64,000 bases of DNA from Bacillota bacterium (GCA_023393125.1 JAEWMQ010000099.1:1-64000), one strand, 5' to 3'. Shown: positions 15,047 through 23,097, numbered from the stretch's first letter. Numbers and translations are program-made. Notes: generated by a model not told the origin, from the sequence alone.

Positions 15047-15774
15047 TCAAGATAGAAGTAAATGAACAGCAAGAAATAGTAGTAAGCGCAAGAGAGCTTC
15101 ATAAAGCTTTAGAAGTTAAAAAGAAATTTACTGATTGGTGGAAACAGCAAAAAGGTTATGAGTTTGAAGAAAATCAGGATTATGTGGGGTTCACCTCAAG
15201 GTGTAGGGCAAATCAATACGGCGGAGAACAAGAAGTACAAGATTATGCGATGAAACTCGATATGGCAAAAGAAATAGCAATGGTAAGTAAGACAGAAAAA
15301 GGTAAAGGGGTAAGACGTTATTTTATCCAGGTAGAGAAAAATTGGAATAATCCTAAGAAGGTGTTAGAAAGAGCCAATAGGACACTAGAGTTTGAATTAG
15401 AACAACTAGGTATAGCGAGTAAAAAACTTCAGCTATCTAAAGCGGAAAAAATTACATGCGCTATATCGTTACTAGAAAAATATAACAGCCCTATAGCAGA
15501 ATACCTAGTAACGATATTACCTAGTACCCAAAAATCAATTGCCAAGATAACTGATACAAAGAGTGCTACTGAGTTTATAGAACTTATATCACCTGAAGGA
15601 GAACTGGTAGAAGAATACTGGGAGAAGTATAGCAGCTATTGTCATAAGTCGGGGGAAAGAACTTTAGGAAAGTATGAGTTTGGATCAGCCATTAGAGGTC
15701 TGGGGTATAGAAATAAACCTAAGTATATTAGGGGACTTAAGGAAACCAAGCGTATATGGGAAAGAAGGTGTTAA
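15034..15774 (+). CDS. AntA/AntB-type antirepressor with a D5-like C-terminal domain
   Basis: Residues 1-105 match the AntA/AntB antirepressor domain (VVSARELHKALEVKKKFTDW, then QDYAMKLDMAKEIAMVSKTE and the R-R-Y-F-I end). A helical linker follows. The last 55 residues (from EYWEKYSSYC to ETKRIW) look like the small winged-helix found at the C-terminus of D5/pox-type primase-helicases. The product probably counters the CI-like repressor. A strong AAGGAG site precedes the ATG. The fusion of an Ant domain to this D5-type end is the notable point. Confidence 0.75.
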   Translation: MQELIKIEVNEQQEIVVSARELHKALEVKKKFTDWWKQQKGYEFEENQDYVGFTSRCRANQYGGEQEVQDYAMKLDMAKEIAMVSKTEKGKGVRRYFIQVEKNWNNPKKVLERANRTLEFELEQLGIASKKLQLSKAEKITCAISLLEKYNSPIAEYLVTILPSTQKSIAKITDTKSATEFIELISPEGELVEEYWEKYSSYCHKSGERTLGKYEFGSAIRGLGYRNKPKYIRGLKETKRIWERRC

Positions 15775-15775
15775 C

Positions 15776-15970
15776 GTGGAAGGCCTACAATGCTTAAAAC
15801 CAAAGGAAGTGCAAGAACTACTCGGTTTATCAAAAACAGAGACGTATAGACTATTCAAGTCAAAAGACTTCCCTAGTTTTACTCTAGGAGAGAAATTACT
15901 AAGAGTTACAAAACGAGATTTTGAAGAATGGTTTAACAAAAAAAAGAGCCAAACTGCTCAGAACAGTTAA
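15776..15970 (+). CDS. Small HTH protein (excisionase-like)
   Basis: The start is the GTG at 15776, six bases after AGAAGGTG; it lies two bases after the preceding stop. The 64 residues are a MerR/excisionase-type helix-turn-helix (LKPKEVQELLGLSKTETYRLF) with a wing and the ending VTKRDFEEWFNKKK. Proteins like this act as Xis or as small regulators. Its distance from int means the excisionase role is inferred only from the fold. Confidence 0.75.
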   Translation: MEGLQCLKPKEVQELLGLSKTETYRLFKSKDFPSFTLGEKLLRVTKRDFEEWFNKKKSQTAQNS

Positions 15971-16041
15971 GGCCCATATGAAAATTTAACTACAACTAGT
16001 ATAACACATCGATACAGCTCAGTAAAGAAAAGGTGAAAGGA

Positions 16042-16473
16042 ATGCAGTTTAAGAGAGGCGATGTCATATTCGTAAAATTGCCTTACGGTATGGGAAGTGA
16101 ACAAGGTGGAACAAGGCCGGCAGTAGTAATTCAAAATGATATAGGTAATAGATTTAGTCCTACCACAATCGTAGCTTTCTTTACCACTAAGGATAAGGTT
16201 AAACTTCCTACTCATGTAGAAGTAGATCCAATAGGAGGCTTAACGGAAGATAGTACTTTAATGCTAGAGCAATTAAGAACAATAGATAAGCACAGAATAC
16301 TCGAAAAAATAGGAGAGCTAGGAACAGAAGCGATAGAACAAATAAATCAAGCTTTAATTATAAGTTTAGGCTTAGGGGGGGGGGATACGAATGTTGGAAA
16401 AAGCAAGAAATTGGCTAATCATCTTAGCTATTATGCTAACACCGCAGATAGTTGTAGAAGCAACGGTAGATAG
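16042..16473 (+). CDS. MazF/PemK-family protein without visible antitoxin
   Basis: The start is the ATG at 16042, six bases after AAAAGGTG. Residues 1-112 are a full MazF fold: KRGDVIFVKLPYG, GTRPAVVIQND (the catalytic Arg), FTTKDK (the Thr/Ser region), LMLEQLRTIDK and the normal end ISLGL. MazF proteins cleave RNA, though many phage copies are untested. After ISLGL the frame runs through ten G residues (16375-16384) and adds 31 unrelated residues. One G fewer would fuse it in frame to the next gene. No MazE-like gene lies beside it; the gene before it encodes an HTH protein. It belongs to the rightward early operon. Confidence 0.8.
   Translation: MQFKRGDVIFVKLPYGMGSEQGGTRPAVVIQNDIGNRFSPTTIVAFFTTKDKVKLPTHVEVDPIGGLTEDSTLMLEQLRTIDKHRILEKIGELGTEAIEQINQALIISLGLGGGDTNVGKSKKLANHLSYYANTADSCRSNGR
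16375..16384 (+). repeat. G10 homopolymer at the mazF end
   Basis: Ten consecutive G residues lie inside the mazF frame and also serve as the ribosome binding site of the ATG at 16391, six bases downstream. Such a tract is very rare in AT-rich DNA and prone to slippage. Confidence 0.85.
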
Positions 16474-16594
16474 AGGTTACTTTGCAATAGGCGGTGAGTG
16501 GCTACTAATTCCTCTAATACTTCTAAGTTACTTAGCAATTAAAAGCTTTATAGATTTTATTAAAGGAGCTGAGGAAATTGATAAAAGAGATTAG
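16391..16594 (+). CDS. Small membrane protein, two helices
   Basis: The 67-residue protein has two hydrophobic segments (about 6-24 and 34-55) and a charged C-terminus. It starts in the +1 frame inside the mazF end and uses the G10 tract as ribosome binding site, so its translation is tied to mazF. I do not recognise a family. A membrane partner or an unusual antitoxin for the MazF protein is possible, but nothing in the sequence proves it. Confidence 0.6.
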   Translation: MLEKARNWLIILAIMLTPQIVVEATVDRGYFAIGGEWLLIPLILLSYLAIKSFIDFIKGAEEIDKRD

Positions 16595-16754
16595 TAAACA
16601 AGAAGCACAAGAAATTGTAAAAAATAGAATGCCATTTGGAGTATTCCTTGTTATTGGTGACGAGAACTTTATAGCTTTAGAGAACACAACAGGTGATGCA
16701 CAGATAGAGCCCTTTGAAACGGAAGTAGCTGCTAAAAGGTGGCTGATGTCTTAA
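16578..16754 (+). CDS. Small hypothetical phage protein (58 residues)
   Basis: The gene starts at TTG 16578, nine bases after AAAGGAG, overlaps the end of the membrane-protein gene and ends at TAA 16752-16754, where the next ATG shares the last A. The product begins IKEISKQEAQEIVKNR and ends AAKRWLMS, with a short beta-rich middle. The tight overlaps on both sides and the codon pattern support it as a real gene. Function unknown. Confidence 0.65.
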   Translation: MIKEISKQEAQEIVKNRMPFGVFLVIGDENFIALENTTGDAQIEPFETEVAAKRWLMS

Positions 16755-16969
16755 TGGGGTACAACGGAAATAACAAACCAGTTAGACAGTTAGATTATGA
16801 CACTGGCGAAGTAATAGGAATCTATAGCAGCCTTCAAGAAGCTGCTGACGACAACTCCATAGAACCAGTGAGTATAAGATCAGCCTTGAAAAAAGATGGA
16901 AGGCTTAAAGTAAAAAAGCTCAGATTTGAATTAATTACAGAAGATGACCTAAAACAAGTAAAAAATTAG
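16754..16969 (+). CDS. NUMOD1-like small DNA-binding protein
   Basis: The start is the ATG at 16754 that overlaps the preceding stop (TAATG); a GTG at 16739 is the alternative. The 71 residues match a NUMOD1 module: Y/D-x-x-T-G-E-V-I-G-I-Y-S-S-L-Q-E-A-A, then a short helix-turn-helix with SIRSALKK. NUMOD1 units normally sit behind homing-nuclease domains; here the module stands alone, so a small DNA-binding role is inferred. Confidence 0.6.
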   Translation: MGYNGNNKPVRQLDYDTGEVIGIYSSLQEAADDNSIEPVSIRSALKKDGRLKVKKLRFELITEDDLKQVKN

Positions 16970-16980
16970 GAGGTCATGTT

Positions 16981-17427
16981 ATGAAAGGTAAACAATTAAC
17001 AATTCAAGAGGTAGCACAGTTAGAACACGGCACAAAAGTATATAGAGAGTTTAACGGTATTGTGAAGCTAGAGCTCGTATCTAAAACGCGATACAGCAGT
17101 ATCGTACGTACTTGCCCAAGAGCCCTGGGCGATGATGACTACAACGAACTCACAGAGGATTGCAACTACTATGAGTATGTAGAAGGAGTAAAACTTCCAG
17201 CAATGCCTGAAATCACTTTCGACACTATTAGATATGCCGTAGCTGCGTGTAAGTTTAAAAACGATCAGTGTAAAAGAATAGGAAATCCTCAGCTTTATCC
17301 AGGCATAGATGAAGCCTACGAGCTACTAAATAACATAGCCGCCAAGCCAAATGGAATGAGCACTAAGTACGTCCTAGATGAAGAAAGTGGAAGCTATGAA
17401 GCAGATCAAACTTCAGAGGAGGAGTAG
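16981..17427 (+). CDS. Hypothetical phage protein (148 residues)
   Basis: The ATG follows TAGGAGGT. The protein has an N-terminal part with LTIQEVAQLEHGTKVY, a pattern seen in small phage proteins that hold one barrel-like domain, and an acidic tail rich in Glu and Ser. It lies in the row of small early genes. I do not recognise a function. Confidence 0.65.
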   Translation: MKGKQLTIQEVAQLEHGTKVYREFNGIVKLELVSKTRYSSIVRTCPRALGDDDYNELTEDCNYYEYVEGVKLPAMPEITFDTIRYAVAACKFKNDQCKRIGNPQLYPGIDEAYELLNNIAAKPNGMSTKYVLDEESGSYEADQTSEEE

Positions 17428-17429
17428 AT

Positions 17430-17606
17430 ATGGGAACATTTTCAGCGGTTTGCATCTTAGCAGGTATAGCGTTCATCCTAAGGAGCTTTGAGGATGAGAG
17501 CACAGTCCAAAGAAGAGAGGCAAGAAAAGAACGAACAATTAAATTGGAAATGGATCCATATGAAAGAGTAAAACTTGCAGAAGCCTTAAAGGAGGCGAGG
17601 CGATAG
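17430..17606 (+). CDS. Small single-helix membrane protein (58 residues)
   Basis: The ATG at 17430 follows GAGGAGG and lies two bases after the preceding stop. One hydrophobic segment (about residues 3-18) is followed by a highly charged helix rich in Arg, Lys and Glu. The gene ends one base before the next start. The operon spacing and ribosome binding site support it; the function is unknown. Confidence 0.65.
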   Translation: MGTFSAVCILAGIAFILRSFEDESTVQRREARKERTIKLEMDPYERVKLAEALKEARR

Positions 17607-17607
17607 C

Positions 17608-17817
17608 ATGAATTACTTTTACACTTATACGCTAATTAATGTTTTTACAGGAGAAGAGATACTTACAACAGATAGAGAGAAGTTTAGTATTAACGGTTTA
17701 GAAGAAGCAACATTGTTACTTGAAGTCCTCAACAGCGGCTACGTGGAGCAGGAAGAAGCTCCAAGAGTAGCACTAACCATAAAACCTATCATGGTATTGG
17801 AGGAGACAACAATATGA
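17608..17817 (+). CDS. Small hypothetical phage protein (69 residues)
   Basis: The ATG at 17608 follows GGAGGCGAGG and the end overlaps the next gene by four bases (ATGA). The protein has a short beta-rich N-terminus with aromatic residues and an acidic middle. No family recognised. Confidence 0.6.
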   Translation: MNYFYTYTLINVFTGEEILTTDREKFSINGLEEATLLLEVLNSGYVEQEEAPRVALTIKPIMVLEETTI

Positions 17818-18101
17818 AAGATTTAAAACCGCTTATCAATAATCTCACATGGACGGAGATTTGCTTAATAAAAGCATTGCTTAACCTTTTAGGGGCTAAC
17901 GCTTTTATAGATCTAAATGCTAGTAGCATATGTGACGCTAAAGGAACAACACGAAGCGTATTCGTAAATGCTTTAGCTAAGCTTGAGATAGCAGGACTAA
18001 TTACTAAGAGAAGTATGGGGATGAAGGGGACTCACATAGAGGTCATAGACCCTGGGGCCTTGCAAGAACTTAAGAGACAACTTTATGGAGTAAGTGACTA
18101 A
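17814..18101 (+). CDS. Stand-alone CodY-type winged-helix DNA-binding protein
   Basis: The 95-residue product matches the DNA-binding half of the global regulator CodY and lacks its GAF sensor domain. The key segment (residues 46-77) reads TRSVFVNALAKLE, then AGLITKRSMGMKGTHIEV, against TRSV-x-VNAL-RKLE and AGVIESRSLGMKGTYIKV in CodY as I recall it. The start follows a TTGGAGGAG site and overlaps the preceding gene. It may act on phage promoters or compete with host CodY at its targets. The family call is strong; the target is unknown. Confidence 0.8.
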   Translation: MKDLKPLINNLTWTEICLIKALLNLLGANAFIDLNASSICDAKGTTRSVFVNALAKLEIAGLITKRSMGMKGTHIEVIDPGALQELKRQLYGVSD

Positions 18102-18131
18102 TGAGTACCAAGAAAGAAACCAAAGAAAGAA

Positions 18132-18416
18132 GTGGACCCACGAGATACGTTTGAGTGGCTATACAAAGAAGTGACCATAGATGAAAGTAAAGGTTACAAA
18201 AATGGAAGGCCTCAGTATAAGAAACCTCATGAAGATATTATCGATCGTAAAGTAGAGCAGTTTGTAGAGAAAGGCATTAAATTTATACGCTATGCTTGTG
18301 AGATACCTTCTAGAGAGTTCGGAGTTAAACCAGTAAAACATGAAATCGTAATGACTATAGAAGCTTATAACAAGCTTTCAGCAGCACAGAAAAAGTTATT
18401 TATAGGAGGGAATTAA
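18132..18416 (+). CDS. Hypothetical phage protein (94 residues), start uncertain
   Basis: The usable start in this frame is GTG 18132, with only a weak AAAGAAAG upstream. The frame stays open upstream to 18105 and would add a Lys-rich segment (PRKKPKKE), while an ATG at 18101 that overlaps the preceding stop reads into a 17-codon dead end in another frame. A one-base error or shift between 18101 and 18131 could join them. The protein is mixed helix and strand, with no family recognised. Confidence 0.5.
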   Translation: MDPRDTFEWLYKEVTIDESKGYKNGRPQYKKPHEDIIDRKVEQFVEKGIKFIRYACEIPSREFGVKPVKHEIVMTIEAYNKLSAAQKKLFIGGN

Positions 18417-18854
18417 ATGTTTGAAATTAAAGTAACAGGAAGCACACCCGAGGAAGTAATGAATGATCTTAGAAAATGGATGAGTTTTTTCAAGATGATG
18501 CCAAAATCAGAAGAGACTATTAAGCCTCAAAAAGAAGTAAAAAATGAAGCCTCAACAGCTAGTAAACCAATCGATGAAGAGCCAAAAGGAACTGCAGGCG
18601 AAGAAGAGGGAACAGATGTTAACGGAAACGCTGAAAGCACTACATGCAATGAAGCTAATACACCAGCTGAGGCAGAAGAACCAACAGTAACGCTGGAAGA
18701 AGTTAGAGCTAAAGGTACAGAGTTAGCAAGAGCAGGTAAGCGTGATCTAGTTAAAGAGGTACTTGAAGCTGCAGGAGCAAGTAAGCTATCTGATGTTTCC
18801 GAAGATAAGCTAGGGTACGTTATGCAGTGTTTTGAAAAAGGCAAGGTGATGTAA
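18417..18854 (+). CDS. Hypothetical phage protein with acidic linker
   Basis: The ATG follows ATAGGAGGG. The N-terminal 30 residues (FEIKVTGSTPEEVMNDLRKW) and the C-terminal 50 residues (from TLEEVRAKGTELARAGKR to YVMQCFE) are conserved in many Firmicutes phages; between them is a Glu/Ala/Thr-rich disordered linker of about 65 residues. It is encoded just before the DUF2800 nuclease, with overlapping stop and start, which is the usual setting in these phages. A helper role in recombination or replication is inferred from context only. Confidence 0.65.
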   Translation: MFEIKVTGSTPEEVMNDLRKWMSFFKMMPKSEETIKPQKEVKNEASTASKPIDEEPKGTAGEEEGTDVNGNAESTTCNEANTPAEAEEPTVTLEEVRAKGTELARAGKRDLVKEVLEAAGASKLSDVSEDKLGYVMQCFEKGKVM

Positions 18855-20008
18855 TGCACGCAAAACTATCAGCTAGTGGGGCCAAGCGTTGGATAGCTTG
18901 CCCTCCTAGTGTAGCCCTAGAAGCAGAATTCCCAAATGAAGAGAGCATATATGCTAAAGAAGGTACACACGCCCATGCTCTAGCTGAACTAATCCTTAGA
19001 TACAACAATGGAGAAATGACAAAGCGTAAGTTTAATTCAGACCTAAAGAAATTACAAGCAGATCCGCTTTGGTCTCAGGAAATGCAGACCTACATTGAGC
19101 AATACGCTCATGATGTGTGGGAACTTGTAAACGAAGCTAAAGCAGCTTGTAAAGATGCGGAGATATTATTTGAACAACGTTTAGACTTTTCAGCTTGGGT
19201 AGAGGAAGGCTTTGGAACAGGAGACGTAGTAATTATTGCGGATGGCACGGTACACGTAATAGACCTTAAATTTGGTAAAGGCGTAGGAGTAAGTGCAATA
19301 AACAATCCTCAGCTTAGGCTTTATGGACTTGGGGCATTAGATACCTATGGCCTGCTATATGACATTGACAAAATTAAAATGACTATAATCCAGCCACGAC
19401 TTGAACATACAGACACTGAGGAATTAACAGTAGAGGAACTCGTAAGATGGGCAGAGGAAGAGGTTAAGCCAAGGGCAGAGTTAGCATATGCAGGTGAAGG
19501 TGAATACTGCAGTGGAGATCACTGCAGATTTTGTAAAGCTAAAGGAGTGTGTAGAGCAAGAGCAGAAGAAAACCTTAAGCTCGCGCAATATGACTTTAGA
19601 GAGCCCCCAATGCTCACGCCACCAGAGATAGCAGACATCTTAGGTAAGGTAGATGAACTCAAGAAATGGGTAGAGGACGTAGCAAATTACGCTTTAGATG
19701 CAGCAGTCAGAAAAGGTATAGCTTTTCCTGGCTGGAAGGTAGTAGAAGGTAAAAGCAATAGAACCTATGTAGATGAAGCTAAAGTAGAGGCAGTTCTTAA
19801 AGAGTATGGTCAAGATATTTATAACAAAAAACTTAAAGGTCTAACAGACATGAAAGCTTTATTAGGTAAAAAATTTGATGAGCTAATAGGAGCTTTTGTT
19901 ATTAAACCACAGGGGGCGCCTAAGTTAGTATCCGAGAGTGATAAACGACCAGTATTCCAAAGTGCAGAAAGCGCTAAGCAAGATTTTTCAGATGACTTGC
20001 TAGATTAG
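18854..20008 (+). CDS. DUF2800 protein, PD-(D/E)XK exonuclease-like
   Basis: The N-terminus has the DUF2800 hallmark SASGAKRWIACPPSVALE, then EGTHAHALAE. The nuclease core is visible as GTGDVVIIADGTVHVIDLKFGKG (Asp, then D-L-K), and four cysteines near residues 220-235 (C..C..C..C in SGDHCRFCKAKGVC) would hold an Fe-S cluster or zinc as in Cas4/AddB-type nucleases. It is expected to process DNA ends during phage replication and recombination. The C-terminus is the acidic QDFSDDLLD, a motif that also ends the ssDNA-binding protein downstream. The TAATG overlap couples it to the preceding gene. Confidence 0.85.
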   Translation: MHAKLSASGAKRWIACPPSVALEAEFPNEESIYAKEGTHAHALAELILRYNNGEMTKRKFNSDLKKLQADPLWSQEMQTYIEQYAHDVWELVNEAKAACKDAEILFEQRLDFSAWVEEGFGTGDVVIIADGTVHVIDLKFGKGVGVSAINNPQLRLYGLGALDTYGLLYDIDKIKMTIIQPRLEHTDTEELTVEELVRWAEEEVKPRAELAYAGEGEYCSGDHCRFCKAKGVCRARAEENLKLAQYDFREPPMLTPPEIADILGKVDELKKWVEDVANYALDAAVRKGIAFPGWKVVEGKSNRTYVDEAKVEAVLKEYGQDIYNKKLKGLTDMKALLGKKFDELIGAFVIKPQGAPKLVSESDKRPVFQSAESAKQDFSDDLLD

Positions 20009-20020
20009 GCGGTGATAGCC

Positions 20021-20194
20021 ATGAAGCTTAGTGAAATAAGCAGAAAAGGAATGTATATAGCCACTTATTACGAGAATGGATTTCAAGTTATTAAGATGTG
20101 TACTAAAAAGCAATTTCTAAGAGAGTTAGAAGGACTAGACGGAAAGGTCATAACTCGTATTTGTAACAATGCAGTATTTACACCATTACATTAG
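20021..20194 (+). CDS. Small hypothetical phage protein (57 residues)
   Basis: I choose the ATG at 20021, about six bases after AGGCGGTG; a GTG at 20012 is the alternative. The basic product starts KLSEISRKGMYIATYYENG and has no known family. It lies between the nuclease and the ssDNA-binding protein genes. Confidence 0.6.
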   Translation: MKLSEISRKGMYIATYYENGFQVIKMCTKKQFLRELEGLDGKVITRICNNAVFTPLH

Positions 20195-20245
20195 CTTTAA
20201 AGCTAATTTTATATAGATAATAAACTAGAACAAGGAGGAAGCGAA

Positions 20246-20536
20246 TTGAATGGATTAGTCAATAAACCTCATTTTGATAAAGGAGTATTTAAACCAGGGA
20301 CGCCTATAGTGGTCGATATTCCAAGGGGCCCCTATAGAGGAAGTAATAGCTTTTATGAAAGTTGCTTAGTACTAGAAGTTAATAAGGATAAGCTGAAGAT
20401 ATTGTATGTATGCAAAAATGAAGGTGAAGATGGCACTTTTGAAGCTACTAGAGTTATTGAGGCCGATGATGTAGCTAATGGAACCTGCAAAATAAAGTTT
20501 ATGGAAATAAAGAAAATTGAAAGTGAGGAAATATAA
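20246..20536 (+). CDS. Hypothetical phage protein (96 residues)
   Basis: The start is TTG 20246 behind AAGGAGG; the overlapping ATG at 20250 is out of frame and stops at once. The product looks like one small beta barrel (GTPIVVDIPRGPY, SCLVLEVNKDKLKILYV). No family recognised. It ends one base before the DUF2815 start. Confidence 0.65.
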   Translation: MNGLVNKPHFDKGVFKPGTPIVVDIPRGPYRGSNSFYESCLVLEVNKDKLKILYVCKNEGEDGTFEATRVIEADDVANGTCKIKFMEIKKIESEEI

Positions 20537-20537
20537 T

Positions 20538-21098
20538 ATGCCAGTAGCAAAAGTAGAAGGAACAAAAGTAATAACAGGAATGGTTAGATTCTCATATGTA
20601 AACATCTTTAATGCTCGTAGCTTTGAGGCTAATCAAGACGAGAAGTACAGTCTTTGTCTTATTATCGATAAAAAGGATAAAGACACCATTAAAGCAATTA
20701 ACAAAGCAATAGAAGCTGCAAGAGAGCTCGGTAAGAACAGCAAGTGGGGTGGTAAAATTCCTAAAAACCTTAAACTCCCATTACGTGATGGGGAAGAACG
20801 TGAGGACGAAGCAGAAGAATACCAAGGCAAGATGTTTGTTAATGCTTCTAGCAAAACCAAGCCTGGTATCATCGACAAGAACAAAAATGAGATCCTAGAT
20901 AGCACAGAAGTATACAGCGGTTGTTATGGTAGAGCATCACTTAACTTTTACCCATTCGAAAATAGTGGAAATAAGGGTATAGCCGTAGGACTTAACAATG
21001 TACAGATGCTTAAGGATGGAGAGCCTTTAGGAGCTGCTAGACAGTCAGCAGAAGATGACTTCGATGATGACCTAGATGACGATGACTTACTAGACTAG
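20538..21098 (+). CDS. DUF2815, phage single-stranded DNA-binding protein
   Basis: The start is ATG 20538 behind GTGAGGAA. The 186-residue protein has the DUF2815 pattern: VRFSYVNIFNARSFE, then KYSLCLIIDKKDKDT, LPLRDGEE and GCYGRASLNFYPF. It ends in an extremely acidic tail (DDFDDDLDDDDLLD), as in T7 gp2.5-type SSBs, where the tail contacts polymerase and helicase. It lies directly before the DNA polymerase gene. The role in coating ssDNA at the phage fork is based on the family. Confidence 0.85.
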   Translation: MPVAKVEGTKVITGMVRFSYVNIFNARSFEANQDEKYSLCLIIDKKDKDTIKAINKAIEAARELGKNSKWGGKIPKNLKLPLRDGEEREDEAEEYQGKMFVNASSKTKPGIIDKNKNEILDSTEVYSGCYGRASLNFYPFENSGNKGIAVGLNNVQMLKDGEPLGAARQSAEDDFDDDLDDDDLLD

Positions 21099-21108
21099 GA
21101 GGAAGTTT

Positions 21109-23082
21109 ATGCGACATCTTAGCATAGATATTGAGACCTACTCAGAAGCAGATATCACGAAAGTTGGGGCTTATCGATACGTCGATGACCCTAGCTTCGA
21201 GATATTACTTATAGCGTATCAGTGGGAAGAAGATAAGGAACTAGGTTTAGAGCCTATATTATTAGACTGTTGCACAAGAGACCAAATAAAAGTAAAAGAG
21301 TATCTTGAATTTAAAAAAGCGTTAACTAACCCTACCGTAATGAAACATGCCTATAACGCTAACTTTGAAAGAACGGCTCTAGCTAAATACTTTGGAGTAC
21401 CTATGCTACCTGAGCAATGGGAATGTACTATGGTCCATGCAGCTACATTAGGTTTGCCTGGGGGCTTAGGAGCCGTTACAAAGGTATTAGGTTTTGATGA
21501 GGATAAGGCTAAGGATAAAGAGGGTAAGGCGCTTATACAGTACTTCTGTAAGCCATGTAAGCCTACTAAAACAAATAAGGGTAGAACAAGAAATCTTCCA
21601 GAGCATGAACCTGAAAAATGGGAGAAGTTTAAATCCTATTGTCAGCAAGACGTAGTGGCAGAACAAGCGGTGGCAGATAGATTAGCAAAGTGGAAACCAA
21701 CTAAAGAAGAAAAGGAACTATGGGATTTAGATCAGGCTATTAATGACCGTGGTGTAAAGCTAGATATGCCTTTTGTAAATGGAATTGTAGAGTACGATAC
21801 TAAGCACCAAATATATTTAAGGGGAGAAGCTGTAAGGCTTACTAACCTAGAAAATCCCAACAGTAACAATCAGTTAAAGATATGGTTACAAGAGCAAGGA
21901 ATAGAGACTAAGAGTGTAGACAAAGAGAATATAGCTAGGCTTTTACAAGAAGCAGATGGAACAGTTAAAAGAGTATTAGAAATTAAGCAAGAGCTAGGTA
22001 AGACCTCTACTAAAAAGTACCTCACAATGCAAGAGTGTATATGCAATGATGGTAGATTACATGGAAGTTTACAGTTCTATGGTGCCAATAGAACAGGACG
22101 ATGGGCCGGACGTTTAGTGCAAGTACACAATTTACCTCAGAACCACATAAACGACATTGAGCTTTGTAGAGAGGTAGTTGCTGAGAGAGATTTTGAAACT
22201 GCAGAAATGATGTGGGGGCAAATGCCTTTCATCTTATCACAACTCATTAGAACAGCTTTTGTAGCGTCAACGGGCAATAGATTTATAGTATCAGACTTCT
22301 CTGCGATTGAAGCTAGGGTATTAGCTTGGATAGCCGGAGAGCAGTGGAGATTAGATGTATTTAATACGCACGGTAAGATATACGAAGCTTCAGCTTCTCA
22401 AATGTTTAAGGTACCAATAGAGAGTATTACAAAAGGATCTAAGCTAAGACAACAGGGGAAGATAGCAGAGCTTGCACTTGGTTATGGTGGTAGCTTTGGA
22501 GCTATAAAAGCAATGGATAAAGAAGAGTCCATACCTGATAAAGAGATTTATCCATTAGTAAATAACTGGCGTAAGGCTAATCCATATATTGTTAAGTTTT
22601 GGGGTATGGTAGAAGCCGCAGCTAAGACTTGCATAAGAGAAAAAAGGTCTATTAAGACTAAGCGGCTTAAGTTCATATTTGAGGAGAATGTTTTATTCAT
22701 CCAATTGCCTTCAGGCAGAGAAATAGCCTATTGGAATGCTCATATAGGAACAGGGCCAAAGGGTCAAGAGGACACAATCCTATATGGTGGTGTAAACCAA
22801 GAAACAAAACAATGGGTAGATAATGTAGAAACCTATGGTGGTAAGTTAACAGAGAACATCGTGCAAGCAGTGGCTAGAGATTGTTTAGCAACTGCCATGA
22901 TGAGAGTAGCTGCTAAAGGTCACAGCATAGTAATGCACGTACACGATGAAATGATTATAGATGCACCTAGTAACATAACAAACCAAGAGATAACCGACAT
23001 CATGAGCACTAGCATAGTATGGGCACCAGGACTCCCACTTAAAGGAGACACATATGATACACCATTCTATAAAAAGGATTAA
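21109..23082 (+). CDS. Phage family A DNA polymerase
   Basis: The 657-residue protein has an N-terminal 3'-5' exonuclease domain (exo I LSIDIETYSE, exo II NANFERTAL, exo III YCQQDVVAEQ) and a C-terminal family A polymerase. Polymerase motif A is VSDFSAIEARVLAWIAG, the O-helix is RQQGKIAELALGYGG and motif C is HVHDEMIID, so the two catalytic Asp residues are present. It lacks a 5' nuclease domain. This is the replicative enzyme of the phage. The start follows TAGGAGGAAG, ten bases after the SSB gene. Confidence 0.95.
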   Translation: MRHLSIDIETYSEADITKVGAYRYVDDPSFEILLIAYQWEEDKELGLEPILLDCCTRDQIKVKEYLEFKKALTNPTVMKHAYNANFERTALAKYFGVPMLPEQWECTMVHAATLGLPGGLGAVTKVLGFDEDKAKDKEGKALIQYFCKPCKPTKTNKGRTRNLPEHEPEKWEKFKSYCQQDVVAEQAVADRLAKWKPTKEEKELWDLDQAINDRGVKLDMPFVNGIVEYDTKHQIYLRGEAVRLTNLENPNSNNQLKIWLQEQGIETKSVDKENIARLLQEADGTVKRVLEIKQELGKTSTKKYLTMQECICNDGRLHGSLQFYGANRTGRWAGRLVQVHNLPQNHINDIELCREVVAERDFETAEMMWGQMPFILSQLIRTAFVASTGNRFIVSDFSAIEARVLAWIAGEQWRLDVFNTHGKIYEASASQMFKVPIESITKGSKLRQQGKIAELALGYGGSFGAIKAMDKEESIPDKEIYPLVNNWRKANPYIVKFWGMVEAAAKTCIREKRSIKTKRLKFIFEENVLFIQLPSGREIAYWNAHIGTGPKGQEDTILYGGVNQETKQWVDNVETYGGKLTENIVQAVARDCLATAMMRVAAKGHSIVMHVHDEMIIDAPSNITNQEITDIMSTSIVWAPGLPLKGDTYDTPFYKKD

Positions 23083-23097
23083 TGGAGGGATTAAGTT

